A stretch of 64,000 bases of DNA from Gracilibacillus salitolerans (GCF_009650095.1 NZ_CP045915.1:1860001-1924000); one strand, 5' to 3'; numbered from the stretch's first letter, positions 14,894 to 23,683 are shown. The notes: a model not told the origin generated them from the letters alone. Numbers and translations: made by a program.

Positions 14894-15412
14894 TTGGGAT
14901 TGTTTAGCAGGGCAAAAAAAATTATAAAAAGCAACATCAAAAGTGATCAAACTAAATTACATCAAGTCCAAAAAGATATTGAACAAACAATGCGAGAACT
15001 GAAAGCAAAAGTCGATACTAATAGAGCACAACTTCATCGCCTTAATCAGCAAATAGTAGAACAACAAAGCAAGGTGGAGAAATTCGAAAGATATGAAGAA
15101 CAAGCAACACAACAAGCTCAGTCGAATACGTTTGGCCTTCAGAAACAGCAAGCCAAAACAGAAATGCATGAGTTAGAAACGAAAAAAATAGGGCTTGCGC
15201 AAAAAGCGAAAAAGCTAGAAGATACATACCAAACACTACAACACAGACAAGGTGAGAACCTAGAGTATCTCCGTGCAATGAAAAACGGGGCAAAGGCTAA
15301 CAAACAAATAGCCGAGTCCTTGGCAGAATCTGAAAAATATGAAGAACAGGTTAGGCGAGAACTAGCCGAAGCTGAAGCATTATTAGAACTACGGGAAGAC
15401 TCCTTACAATAA
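14894..15412 (+). CDS. ydjF: PspA/IM30-like coiled-coil protein, short form
   Basis: The 172-residue protein begins MGLFSRAKKIIKSNI, like the amphipathic start of PspA, and then is almost entirely coiled coil (for example VDTNRAQLHRLNQQIVEQQ and EQVRRELAEAEALLELRED). PspA/IM30 proteins bind stressed membranes from the cytoplasmic side. The start is TTG 14894 behind AGAGGTGAT; an ATG six codons upstream would overlap that site. It is shorter than B. subtilis PspA (about 227 residues) and lacks the usual LDKAEDP segment, so it is a divergent member. It leads a four-gene operon of the ydjFGHI type under a sigma-W promoter. Confidence 0.8.
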   Translation: MGLFSRAKKIIKSNIKSDQTKLHQVQKDIEQTMRELKAKVDTNRAQLHRLNQQIVEQQSKVEKFERYEEQATQQAQSNTFGLQKQQAKTEMHELETKKIGLAQKAKKLEDTYQTLQHRQGENLEYLRAMKNGAKANKQIAESLAESEKYEEQVRRELAEAEALLELREDSLQ

Positions 15413-15428
15413 AATAGAGGTGAGAACG

Positions 15429-16457
15429 ATGTTAGTACATTATAAGTGTCCGAATTGTGGTTCGGATATGGCCTTCGACAGTGAATCAGGACATCTTTCC
15501 TGTGATAGCTGTGGAAAAGAAGAACATATTGATACATATGAGGATCTCCATATCACGCAATCATTTGAAGAAGATGAGGCAAAAGAATATCAATGTGAAA
15601 ACTGTGGAGCTGTTGTGTTAACAGATGCAGATACTACAGCTACATCCTGTAGTTTTTGTGGTGCAGGAGTCGTCTTAGCTGATCGATTGTCTGGTGATCT
15701 TGCGCCAACTAAAGTGATTCCTTTTACAATAAGTAAAGAAGAGGCGAAGCAGGCGTTCAAAAAATGGTGTAAAAATGGTAGATTGACACCGAAAGGATTC
15801 ATGACAGCAGACCGAGTGAAGAGCATCACAGGTATGTATGTGCCATTTTGGATGTACGATTTAGATAATGATGTCGAAGTAAAAGCAACTGCTACGAAGG
15901 TAAGAACATATCGCAGAGGGGATTATCGCTATAAAGAAACACGTTACTATAACGTATATCGTGATCTTGACGTCAACTATTTGAAGGTACCGGTAGATGC
16001 ATCAGAAAAAATGGATGATGCGTTAATGGATAAACTGGAGCCTTATCATTATAATGAACTCAAAGAATTTAAAACGCCCTATTTAGCAGGCTACTTAGCG
16101 GAAAAATACAATTACACGGATAAAGAATTGCTTGGTAGAGTAAAAGAAAAGATTAAGACTTTCATAGATTCTTATGTTTCCTCGACAATTTCAGGTTATT
16201 CAACAGTTCAATATCAACAAAAAAATATTGATACAAAGCAAAAAAATAGTTATTATGCGTTGTTACCTGTCTGGATGGTTTATTATGACTTTGATAAACA
16301 GGAACATACTTTTGCGATGAACGGACAGACTGGGAAAATTGTTGGTAAACCACCGTTGAGCTATCGAAAAGCCGCGATTTGGTTTGGAAGCATTTCTGGT
16401 GGAGCGTTTGTTGTGTTTAAAACGATCGCATTACTGTTAGGCGGTGACCTTTTATGA
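15429..16457 (+). CDS. ydjG: YdjG-like zinc-ribbon membrane protein
   Basis: The 342-residue protein has two N-terminal zinc ribbons (CPNCGSDM...CDSCG and CENCGAVV...CSFCGAG), a middle region with FWMYDLDNDVEVKATATK and a hydrophobic C-terminal segment (AIWFGSISGGAFVVFKTIALLL). This matches B. subtilis YdjG. The ATG at 15429 follows AGAGGTGAG. It overlaps ydjH by four bases. In B. subtilis the equivalent proteins form a membrane complex with PspA; the zinc ribbons probably mediate protein contact rather than DNA binding. Confidence 0.85.
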   Translation: MLVHYKCPNCGSDMAFDSESGHLSCDSCGKEEHIDTYEDLHITQSFEEDEAKEYQCENCGAVVLTDADTTATSCSFCGAGVVLADRLSGDLAPTKVIPFTISKEEAKQAFKKWCKNGRLTPKGFMTADRVKSITGMYVPFWMYDLDNDVEVKATATKVRTYRRGDYRYKETRYYNVYRDLDVNYLKVPVDASEKMDDALMDKLEPYHYNELKEFKTPYLAGYLAEKYNYTDKELLGRVKEKIKTFIDSYVSSTISGYSTVQYQQKNIDTKQKNSYYALLPVWMVYYDFDKQEHTFAMNGQTGKIVGKPPLSYRKAAIWFGSISGGAFVVFKTIALLLGGDLL

Positions 16458-17212
16458 AAAATGTTAAGTTGAGTTTTTCTTTCTTTTTCATTCTACTAGT
16501 TTTTTTAACCTTATTAACGATACCAGTAATGGCAGATAAGCAGTATATTTATGATGATGCCGGCATTTTTGATAACGCGAAGGTATCAGAACTTGAACAG
16601 TTAGCAAAAGAATATAGTGAAGAAAACGAAACCGATTTTCTCATTGTTACTACTGATGATCCTGGGAATAGAGATGTTAAGGAGTATACACAAGATTTCT
16701 ATGATGAAAACACCCCTGGTGATACGGCAATCTTAACGATCGATATGAGTGAGCGAGAAGTTTATTTAGCTGGTTTTGGAGCTACACAGGAATATTTATC
16801 AGATGAACGATTAACGCAGATTCGAGAACATATTACCCCTAATTTGTCAGCTGATAACTACACAGAAGCCTCTAAGCAATTTTTTGAGAAAGTCGATCAA
16901 TATTTAAGGGTAAGTCCTATTATTAACCCTGATAGTATATTCTTAAAAACTTGGTTTCAGTTAGTAGTAGCAATAGTGATAGGTGGAGTTGTTGTTGGAT
17001 CGATGATTTTTAATATGGGTGGACGTGTCACCGTTAATCACCAAACATATATGGATCCACAAAATTCACGAATCGTAAAGAAACGAGATACGTATATTAG
17101 AAAGTCTGTTCAAAAAACGAAAATTCAAAAAAATAATAACCGAAGTGATGGCGGAGGTGGTGGAGTGACTAAAGGTGGTCATTCTCATACCGGCAGCCGT
17201 GGTGGATTTTAA
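16454..17212 (+). CDS. ydjH: YdjH-like TPM-domain membrane protein
   Basis: The 252-residue protein has a signal peptide (residues 1-27, ending PVMA), a TPM domain with YIYDDAGIF, FLIVTTDDPGNRDVKEYTQD and TAILTIDMSEREVYLAGFG, a membrane helix at about 170-190, and a Gly-rich tail ending HTGSRGGF. TPM domains are found in envelope-stress and photosystem-repair proteins outside the membrane. It overlaps ydjG and is followed by ydjI after 24 bases. Confidence 0.88.
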   Translation: MKNVKLSFSFFFILLVFLTLLTIPVMADKQYIYDDAGIFDNAKVSELEQLAKEYSEENETDFLIVTTDDPGNRDVKEYTQDFYDENTPGDTAILTIDMSEREVYLAGFGATQEYLSDERLTQIREHITPNLSADNYTEASKQFFEKVDQYLRVSPIINPDSIFLKTWFQLVVAIVIGGVVVGSMIFNMGGRVTVNHQTYMDPQNSRIVKKRDTYIRKSVQKTKIQKNNNRSDGGGGGVTKGGHSHTGSRGGF

Positions 17213-17236
17213 AAAGTATAGAAAGGATTTGATAGC

Positions 17237-18226
17237 ATGATGAGTTTTTTTAGAGGACAATTAGCTAATGTAGTGGAATGGGAAGAGTTCAGAGATGACA
17301 TGATTTTTTGGAAATGGAACAATCGTGAAATCAAAAAAGGAAGTAAATTAATTATCCGTCCTGGCCAGGATGCTATCTTCTTTGACCAAGGAAAAATTGA
17401 AGGTGTGTTTAAGGATGAGGGGGAATATGAGGTAGAATCAGAGATCGTTCCTTTTTTATCGACACTAAAAGGATTCAAATTTGGTTTTAACAGTGGGATG
17501 CGAGTGGAAGTGCTCTTCGTTAACACCAAAGAATTTATCGTCAAGTGGGGAACAAAAAATGCGATTAATATTCCAACCCCGCAGCTACCAGGCGGAATGC
17601 CTATTCGTGCAAATGGTACGTTTCAATTTAAAGTAACCGATTATGTGAAACTAATCGACAATGTAGCAGGTGTGAAGGACAGTTACTTAGTTGAGGATGT
17701 TCGTTTACGTATTACGGCGATTCTGGATCAGTTGTTAATGAAATGGATAACTAGAGAAGGCAAAGATATGTTCAATCTTCAGGCAAATTCCTTTGAGATC
17801 GGCAATGGAATCCAAGAGGATTTAGACATGCAAGTTAACAGTGATGGATTGGAAATCACGCGCTTTAATATTATGAGTTTCAATTATCCTAAAGAAATAC
17901 AAGAGATGATCACCAAGTCTGCTTCACATGGCATGATAGGTGATATGAATCGATATAAGGATGTTTCGATGACAGATGCGATTGCTTCTGGAAAATCAGA
18001 AGGCGGCAATACAGCAACGGACATGGCTGGGATGATGATGGGCATGAACATGGCCCAGGAAATGGTGAAAGGCATGAATCAAAGTCAATCATCGAATCCA
18101 CAACAACAAAGCCAGCCACAACAAAATAATAATCAATCAGGCGCAATTCCTAATTTTTGTCCGAATTGTGGGAACAAAACAGCAGGAATGAACTTTTGTG
18201 GAAATTGCGGACATAAACTAGCATAA
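17237..18226 (+). CDS. ydjI: YdjI-like SPFH/virion-core protein with C-terminal zinc ribbon
   Basis: The 329-residue protein has an SPFH-like body of about 250 residues (QLANVVEWEEFRDDMIFWKW, KGSKLIIRPGQDAIFFDQG, QLPGGMPIRANGTFQFKV), a Met-rich and Gln-rich linker, and a C-terminal zinc ribbon (FCPNCGNKTAGMNFCGNCGH). B. subtilis YdjI has the same plan. It closes the operon before a terminator. The product is cytoplasmic or membrane-associated and probably recruits the PspA-like protein to the YdjG/YdjH complex; that partner role is known from the family, not shown here. Confidence 0.88.
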   Translation: MMSFFRGQLANVVEWEEFRDDMIFWKWNNREIKKGSKLIIRPGQDAIFFDQGKIEGVFKDEGEYEVESEIVPFLSTLKGFKFGFNSGMRVEVLFVNTKEFIVKWGTKNAINIPTPQLPGGMPIRANGTFQFKVTDYVKLIDNVAGVKDSYLVEDVRLRITAILDQLLMKWITREGKDMFNLQANSFEIGNGIQEDLDMQVNSDGLEITRFNIMSFNYPKEIQEMITKSASHGMIGDMNRYKDVSMTDAIASGKSEGGNTATDMAGMMMGMNMAQEMVKGMNQSQSSNPQQQSQPQQNNNQSGAIPNFCPNCGNKTAGMNFCGNCGHKLA

Positions 18227-18231
18227 ACGGT

Positions 18232-18263
18232 AAATGGCTATTCTGTAAAGAATAGTCATTTTT
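18232..18263 (+). terminator. Terminator after the ydj-type operon
   Basis: AAATGGCTATTC pairs with GAATAGTCATTT (one G-T pair) around a 6-base loop and is followed by TT. Confidence 0.85.
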
Positions 18264-18617
18264 CGTTGCTAACGAATAATAATTCATTTTTAAAATTATT
18301 GCTCTTCGCTGTTCACGAATTAAATGTTAGATTAAGGGTATTTCTTTATTAAGCATTTCTAATACTTTTGGATTAGTCGCAACAAAAAGTAAATAGTCAT
18401 AAACTCCTCTTTTTTTCTAAAAACATCGCGAATTAAAAATTCCTTCATTTTGTAAACTCAGATGGAATTGCGTCATATGACACCCTGGCTTTTCTAGTGT
18501 TTTTTACAAAACTAACTAATTTTGCTAGTTAATCTTCCAACAATGAAAGAATAAACTTCTACAGATAATAGATCATAAAAAAGTACTATTCCCCTGCAAT
18601 GGCAGGAGATAGAAGGA

Positions 18618-18658
18618 TTGACAAAATGGTGCAAAAATGATATGTAAGCGCTTATTAT
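18618..18658 (+). promoter_or_regulatory. Sigma-A-like promoter overlapping a cre-like palindrome
   Basis: TTGACA (18618-18623), 17 bases, then TATGTA (18641-18646). The sequence TGTAAGCGCTTA (18643-18654) covers the -10 region and resembles a CcpA site, though the downstream CA of the consensus is not matched. No gene follows for 500 bases, so a long leader or small RNA is possible. Confidence 0.4.
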
Positions 18659-18872
18659 ATGAAGAGAAGGATGCAAAATTTGTATTATATTGTCTTTATA
18701 TTTTCATCACATACACATAATTAAGATTAGTTTGAAAGGTATAATAGCTTATTAATTAGGTAGAAATCGCCTCGCGCAAGTAACTTTGATTTCAAATAGT
18801 ATGAATTTGAGGTATTTATTTCAAATAAGAGCAATCCAAATGACCTATGAATATCAGCTTGTCAATAAATGT

Positions 18873-18912
18873 CGATTTATGAATGGTTCTTTATACCTTA
18901 TTTCATAAATCG
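18873..18912. repeat. Perfect 11-bp inverted repeat
   Basis: CGATTTATGAA (18873-18883) and TTCATAAATCG (18902-18912) are perfect inverted repeats 18 bases apart, about 260 bases before the first Tad-locus frame. Spacing and lack of a T run suggest a regulator site rather than a terminator. Confidence 0.5.
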
Positions 18913-19171
18913 CTATGTGATGGTGTTATATTTGTGTTTGATAAAATCTTATTTTCTATAAATAGTTAATTTAACTTATCGGAATACGCTGTATGAGTCT
19001 TTTGTATCGTTTTTAATTAATCGTTTTTACCTATGGAAATTATATACATATATGATTAAATAAACGTAGTGTTAGAATGCATGAAATTTGTGGAAATTTA
19101 TCCATACAAAACTATTAATTCAAAAGTGATACAGCAAAATAGCAGATGTGATATTTGGAGGAAATCGAATA

Positions 19172-19255
19172 ATGAATTTACATATGAAAATAACAGTCTT
19201 ATTAGCCGTGTTATCGCTAGTATTTATAATAGGTGGAATTATAAAACTCTTTTAA
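19172..19255 (+). CDS. 27-residue single-membrane-span peptide at the head of the Tad operon
   Basis: An ATG behind TTTGGAGGAAATCG opens a 27-codon frame, MNLHMKITVLLAVLSLVFII then GGIIKLF, which is one hydrophobic helix with short polar ends. It ends 13 bases before the tadZ start. No family is recognised. It sits where Tad operons often carry the SAF-domain gene cpaB/rcpC, which is missing here, but is far too short to replace it. The good ribosome site and conserved-looking helix support translation; a leader peptide or a relic of a longer gene are alternatives. Confidence 0.45.
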   Translation: MNLHMKITVLLAVLSLVFIIGGIIKLF

Positions 19256-19268
19256 AGGGGGAGGTACC

Positions 19269-20381
19269 ATGAAGAAATTACGTCTTGTTCTATTTGATCT
19301 TGATATAGAGTATATAGAATTGTTTGCTAATTATATTAGAACTTCGGAGTATGCGACTAGGTTTGATGTGAAGTTATTTTCTAGATATGAGAGCTTGCAA
19401 CAATATTTAGAAAGTGATGAACATACAGATATCCTTTTGCTATCCACTGAAGATCTACAACTAGAACCAGAAATGGAAGGTGTCGAAACTCTCCTCTATT
19501 TAGTAAATGATGCGGCTGAAGAACTATCTAAAAATGAGCTGTTTAAATATCAGCCACTAAGTCACGTTATTTCACAAGTATTATCCTTGCATTATGAACA
19601 TGATGGTAAGAAGCCTAGTAAAGGGAAGTCGCATAGTGGAAGTTCAAATGTAATTTCCGTCTTTTCAGCATCGGGCGGAACGGGTAAGACAACCACAGCA
19701 TTTCATTTAGCTAATCAAATGAAGGAAAATGGACTAGCAGTGTTCTATCTTAATTTGGAGTTAATCAATAGTAGTACATTGTTTTTTGATGTTGAGCATC
19801 TTTCATCATCTTCTCCGCTACTGTATTACTTGAAATCAAATGCTGAGGAATTGCAATCTAAAATGAAGGAATTGATGGTGGTAGATCAGAATACAGGTAT
19901 ACCTTTCTTCTATTTCATGCCAAGCGCAGAAGAAATGCTAGATTTAAGTGAGCAGGAAATAGAATTGCTATTAGATAATCTTATCAAATTAGAAGATTAT
20001 GATTATATCATTGTTGATCTAGAAAGTACGATAAATTCTATTTCGCTTACTACATTAAAGAAAAGCGATCAGGTTATTTGGCTGTTAGGAAATGATATGT
20101 ACAGTTTTCACAAAACTGGCTATCTATTAGAAGAGTTACATGGCTTTGCAAATGATGGTTCCTTTAGTGATCGAGTGCAATTAGTACTAAACAAATATAC
20201 GGGTTCTATGGATCCTAGCTTAGTAGAAATGGGAATAGAAATAGGTCACTACCTTCCTTATATACCAGAATGGAAGCAGTTAGTGAATAAAGAACAACTT
20301 AATAATCAGGTGTTTGAGGAGTATATTCAAAAACTCATTCATTCCTTAAGCAACAAGGTAGCAAGTGAGGTTGGTGGATGA
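19269..20381 (+). CDS. tadZ: TadZ/CpaE-type pilus localisation ATPase
   Basis: The 370-residue protein has an N-terminal receiver-like domain (about residues 1-115, starting KKLRLVLFDLD) without a clear phospho-acceptor pattern, then a MinD/ParA-like ATPase with the deviant Walker A VFSASGGTGKTTTAFHLA near residue 135 and the DYDYIIVDLES Walker B region. TadZ/CpaE proteins place Tad pili in the cell. The ATG follows AAAGGGGGAGG. The next gene starts at the TGA of this one, so translation is probably coupled. Confidence 0.88.
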   Translation: MKKLRLVLFDLDIEYIELFANYIRTSEYATRFDVKLFSRYESLQQYLESDEHTDILLLSTEDLQLEPEMEGVETLLYLVNDAAEELSKNELFKYQPLSHVISQVLSLHYEHDGKKPSKGKSHSGSSNVISVFSASGGTGKTTTAFHLANQMKENGLAVFYLNLELINSSTLFFDVEHLSSSSPLLYYLKSNAEELQSKMKELMVVDQNTGIPFFYFMPSAEEMLDLSEQEIELLLDNLIKLEDYDYIIVDLESTINSISLTTLKKSDQVIWLLGNDMYSFHKTGYLLEELHGFANDGSFSDRVQLVLNKYTGSMDPSLVEMGIEIGHYLPYIPEWKQLVNKEQLNNQVFEEYIQKLIHSLSNKVASEVGG

Positions 20382-20382
20382 G

Positions 20383-21609
20383 ATGGAACAGAATCATGAA
20401 TTAACAGAATCCATTATCGCTCATGTCCGTGATATGTTAAATGAAAGACAGACAATGGAAGACAAAGCGCTGCATGAATATATTGAACACTACGTATTTC
20501 AGCGAGCGGATGAGCATAGATTAACATCAAAGCAAATGAAATGGATGATTGATAGAACGTACAATGCATTTCGAGGCCTGGATGTACTCCAGCCATTAAT
20601 TGATGATCATTCCATAACAGAGATTATGATTAATAGTTTTGATGAAATTTTCATTGAACAAGATGGTCAAATTTTCCAAAGTGATGTGCAATTTGAAACC
20701 TCTGAAAAACTGGAAGATATTATTCAGATGATAGTTGGTAGGGTTAACCGTACAGTTAATGCTTCATCTCCGATTGTCGATGCTCGTTTGCAAGATGGTT
20801 CGCGGGTTAATGTGGTTTTACCACCAATTGCACTTAAAGGTCCGACCATGACAATTCGTAAATTCCCTGAAAAACCGTTAACCATTAAAGATTTGGTTAA
20901 GAAAGATTCAATTACTGAAGAAGTAGCAGACTTTTTAGAAAAGCTGGTCCGTGCCAAATACAATGTTTTTATCAGTGGAGGTACTGGTTCAGGTAAGACT
21001 ACATTTTTAAATGTTTTATCCAACTTTATTCCGAAAGAAGAAAGAATCATAACGATTGAGGACTCAGCTGAGTTGCAAATTAAAAGTGTACCGAACCTTG
21101 TCAGTATGGAAACACGGAATGCGAACACCGAAGGTAAAGGTGAAATCACGATGCGCGATTTAATCAAATCCTCGCTACGGATGCGACCTGACCGAGTTGT
21201 AGTAGGGGAGGTTCGTGGTGTGGAAGCATTAGATATGCTCCAGGCAATGAATACTGGTCACGATGGTTCACTGTCAACTGGTCACTCTAATTCGATAGAG
21301 GATATGTTGAGTAGATTGGAAACAATGGTGTTAAGCGGGGCTAATTTTCCGATACCAGTAATCCGTCAGCAAATTAGTTCAGCAGTTGATATTATGGTAC
21401 ACCTTTCTAGGTTAAGGGATCACTCTAGGAAAGTAGTAGCTATAAGTGAAGTATTAGGAGTAGAAGATGGAGAAGTCCAACTATCACAATTGTATGAATT
21501 TGTTGAAGAAGGTGAAGGACCAGCAGGTAAAGTAGTAGGATCTTTAAAACCAACCGGTGCGAAGTTACAAAACAGACTGAAATTAGAAATGTCAGGAATC
21601 AATCTGTGA
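20383..21609 (+). CDS. tadA: TadA/CpaF pilus assembly ATPase
   Basis: About 408 residues from the chosen ATG. It carries the CpaF N-terminal domain (PLIDDHSITEIMINSFDEIF), a Walker A box ISGGTGSGKTT, the Asp box IITIEDSAEL, the Walker B region RPDRVVVGEVRGVEALDML and the His box HDGSLSTGHSN. It powers extension and perhaps retraction of the Tad pilus from the inner face of the membrane. The start is uncertain: GTG 20365, GTG 20374 and ATG 20383 all lie near the GAGGTTGGTGG site; I prefer the ATG. Confidence 0.95.
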   Translation: MEQNHELTESIIAHVRDMLNERQTMEDKALHEYIEHYVFQRADEHRLTSKQMKWMIDRTYNAFRGLDVLQPLIDDHSITEIMINSFDEIFIEQDGQIFQSDVQFETSEKLEDIIQMIVGRVNRTVNASSPIVDARLQDGSRVNVVLPPIALKGPTMTIRKFPEKPLTIKDLVKKDSITEEVADFLEKLVRAKYNVFISGGTGSGKTTFLNVLSNFIPKEERIITIEDSAELQIKSVPNLVSMETRNANTEGKGEITMRDLIKSSLRMRPDRVVVGEVRGVEALDMLQAMNTGHDGSLSTGHSNSIEDMLSRLETMVLSGANFPIPVIRQQISSAVDIMVHLSRLRDHSRKVVAISEVLGVEDGEVQLSQLYEFVEEGEGPAGKVVGSLKPTGAKLQNRLKLEMSGINL

Positions 21610-21616
21610 AAAAGGG

Positions 21617-22579
21617 GTGATCCAAATAGAAATTTTTATTATTGCTACAGTGGCAGTTGCCATATTGATTGTTGTGTTTATTATTATGGATCGAAAGAAA
21701 AATAAAAATGATGAAGAATCTACGGAAAAACAGGTAAGATTTCAACAGGCAAAAGTTGCAAAGAAAGAAAAGAAACAAAGCAAACCAAAGAAAAATAAAA
21801 AAGTGGAAGAGCCTCCTTTCAATGAACATGGCATGACCAACTACAACACCTATAAATACAGTAGTCGTGAGTTTCTTTTATGGGTAATTGTTGGTTGTGG
21901 ACTCTTATTTGTAATAGGGTTTATTTTTTATCAAAATGTTATCTTAGCAGCGTTGTTCTGCCTTGTCGGACTCAATTTTCCAAAGATGAGAAAGAAGCAA
22001 ATCATCCAAAAGCGCAAAGCTGAGTTAAGTCGACAGTTCCAACAATCACTCTTTTCATTGTCGTCCTCTCTTGTAGCAGGGAGATCGATTGAGAATGCCT
22101 TTAGAGAAGTAACAAATGACTTATATTTACTCTATCCAGGTAAAAAAACGATGATCATTCAAGAATTTGAACATATTAATAAACGTCTCGAAAATAGAGA
22201 GCCAATTGAAAGAATGCTAGAGGAATTCAGTGCCAGAGCAGGTGTGGAGGATATTGCAAACTTCACAGATGTATTTGTTACCTGTAAACGAACAGGTGGC
22301 GATTTAGTAGAAGTTATCAGACGAACAGCAAATATGATTAGTGAAAAGTTTGAAATCCAACAGGAAATATCCGTAATGGTTGCCCAAAAACGATTTGAGT
22401 CGAATGCATTAACATTGATACCAATTGGCATTGTTGCTTTGTTAACTTATTTTTCCGGTGGTTACATGGAGCCACTATATCAGTGGTCTGAATTTGGTCC
22501 AATTGTTATGACATTTTGCTTGGCGTTACTTGCACTCGCATTTTGGGTTTGCCAACGAATAATGAGTATCGAGGTGTAA
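21617..22579 (+). CDS. tadB: TadB-type pilus platform protein
   Basis: The protein has about 320 residues with an N-terminal membrane helix, a Lys-rich cytoplasmic stretch (KKEKKQSKPKKNKKVEE), two more helices, a T2SSF domain (SRQFQQSLFSLSSSLVAGRS, TCKRTGGDLVEVIRRTA) and two C-terminal helices. TadB and TadC form the membrane platform. The start is odd: the only conventional start is GTG 21617, which is part of the ribosome-site-like AAAGGGGTGA itself; ATA 21626 or ATT 21632 would be better placed but are rare starts. Confidence 0.9.
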   Translation: MIQIEIFIIATVAVAILIVVFIIMDRKKNKNDEESTEKQVRFQQAKVAKKEKKQSKPKKNKKVEEPPFNEHGMTNYNTYKYSSREFLLWVIVGCGLLFVIGFIFYQNVILAALFCLVGLNFPKMRKKQIIQKRKAELSRQFQQSLFSLSSSLVAGRSIENAFREVTNDLYLLYPGKKTMIIQEFEHINKRLENREPIERMLEEFSARAGVEDIANFTDVFVTCKRTGGDLVEVIRRTANMISEKFEIQQEISVMVAQKRFESNALTLIPIGIVALLTYFSGGYMEPLYQWSEFGPIVMTFCLALLALAFWVCQRIMSIEV

Positions 22580-22582
22580 GAT

Positions 22583-23449
22583 ATGCTAATTAGCGCAATA
22601 TTTAGCATTTTTGCAGTCGGTTTGGTTGTTGTTTGTTTTATATTTGCCGGCTCAAAATATAAATTGTTTATCGAAGAAAATAAGGCAGACTTTCAATTTT
22701 TATTTATGGCTCCTGCATCTTTATGGTTAATAGATCGCGTAAAACTAATAGAGCGGTTATCAACACAAATTACTGCTATCCAGTTTAAAGTAGCTATTCT
22801 TTATTCTGCAGGTAAACAGGTACCACAATATACCAAAATGTTTCTGGCGCAGACGATTTCAGTAATTTTACTTTGTTTGGCTGGAGGTAGCTTATTTGCT
22901 GTACTAAATGGTGGTGACGTAAGGTTTGTCGTTTTTGCTATTATTCTAGCAATTATTATTCCGTTTGTATCAGTGAAAAAGCTAGATGAAAAAATGGAGA
23001 AGCGGAAACAGGACATTATTATTGAGTTACCAGAATTTGCTAGTAAGATCGCTTTGTTAGTAAATGCCGGCGAAACTGTTCAGCAAGCAATAGTTCGATG
23101 TACGATGATGAAAGCAGATCAAGACCATCCGTTATATCGAGAACTGAATGATGCCGTAGTCAAAATAAAGAACGGTGACTCCTTTAATGGTGTAATGGAG
23201 GATTTCAGTAAACGTTGCGGTGTTCAAGAAGTATCTGTTTTCACAACTACTATTCTATTGAATTATAAACGTGGTGGTAATCAACTTGCGTTATCCTTAC
23301 GGGAACTATCACGAGATTTATGGGAGAAACGTAAAGCAATTTCCCGGAAACGAGGAGAAGAGGCTTCTTCTAAACTCGTGTTTCCAATGGTGCTAATTTT
23401 TATCGCAGTACTCATTATTATAGCATATCCTGCGTTAAGAATTTTTTAG
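22583..23449 (+). CDS. tadC: TadC-type pilus platform protein
   Basis: The 288-residue protein has an N-terminal membrane helix, a central pair of helices (ISVILLCLAGGSLFAVL, FVVFAIILAIIIPFVSV), a T2SSF domain (IELPEFASKIALLVNAGETV, LLNYKRGGNQLALSLRELS) and a C-terminal helix (LVFPMVLIFIAVLIIIAYP). It starts three bases after tadB and is the partner platform protein. The helix order is typical of TadC. Confidence 0.9.
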   Translation: MLISAIFSIFAVGLVVVCFIFAGSKYKLFIEENKADFQFLFMAPASLWLIDRVKLIERLSTQITAIQFKVAILYSAGKQVPQYTKMFLAQTISVILLCLAGGSLFAVLNGGDVRFVVFAIILAIIIPFVSVKKLDEKMEKRKQDIIIELPEFASKIALLVNAGETVQQAIVRCTMMKADQDHPLYRELNDAVVKIKNGDSFNGVMEDFSKRCGVQEVSVFTTTILLNYKRGGNQLALSLRELSRDLWEKRKAISRKRGEEASSKLVFPMVLIFIAVLIIIAYPALRIF

Positions 23450-23489
23450 CATACATCTTAGCTAAACACATTAAAGGAGGTGAGAGAAC

Positions 23490-23660
23490 ATGCAGAAAAT
23501 TTTGACTAATCTATGGACTGAAGAAGATGGTCTAGGTACATTAGAGTTGTTATTAATCGTTGCCGTACTTGTTGCTGTTGCAATATTATTTGGTAATCAG
23601 ATTATTGAGTGGGTTGAGCAAATTATCGATGGAATAGATGTTACTCCACCATCTCCATAA
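23490..23660 (+). CDS. flp: Flp-like Tad pilin
   Basis: The 56-residue product starts MQKILTNLWTEEDG and continues LGTLELLLIVAVLVAVAILF, then an amphipathic tail ending VTPPSP. Cleavage after Gly14 would place Glu at position +5 followed by a hydrophobic helix, the class IV prepilin rule for Tad pilins. A strong AAAGGAGGTGA site precedes it. Size, helix and position after tadC make it the probable major pilus subunit. It is processed presumably by the TadV peptidase encoded at 28889. Confidence 0.85.
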   Translation: MQKILTNLWTEEDGLGTLELLLIVAVLVAVAILFGNQIIEWVEQIIDGIDVTPPSP

Positions 23661-23683
23661 ATTTTAAAAAGGGAGTATTGTAT

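Larger units (their letters stand above)
18264..19171. other. Long AT-rich non-coding region before the Tad locus
   Basis: About 900 bases contain no convincing protein gene. Visible items are a short minus-strand frame starting at 18477 (MTQFHLSLQNEGIF, soon stopped) that could be a transposase relic, a promoter-like TTGACA-17-TATGTA at 18618-18646 overlapping a cre-like sequence, direct repeats of TTTCAAATA near 18793 and 18820, and a perfect 11-bp inverted repeat at 18873-18912. It probably holds the control region for the operon that starts at 19172. Confidence 0.6.

Noticed and set aside
19069-19272. 67-codon plus-strand frame before tadZ
   Set aside because: It lacks a ribosome site and overlaps the better supported 27-codon frame and the tadZ start in another frame.
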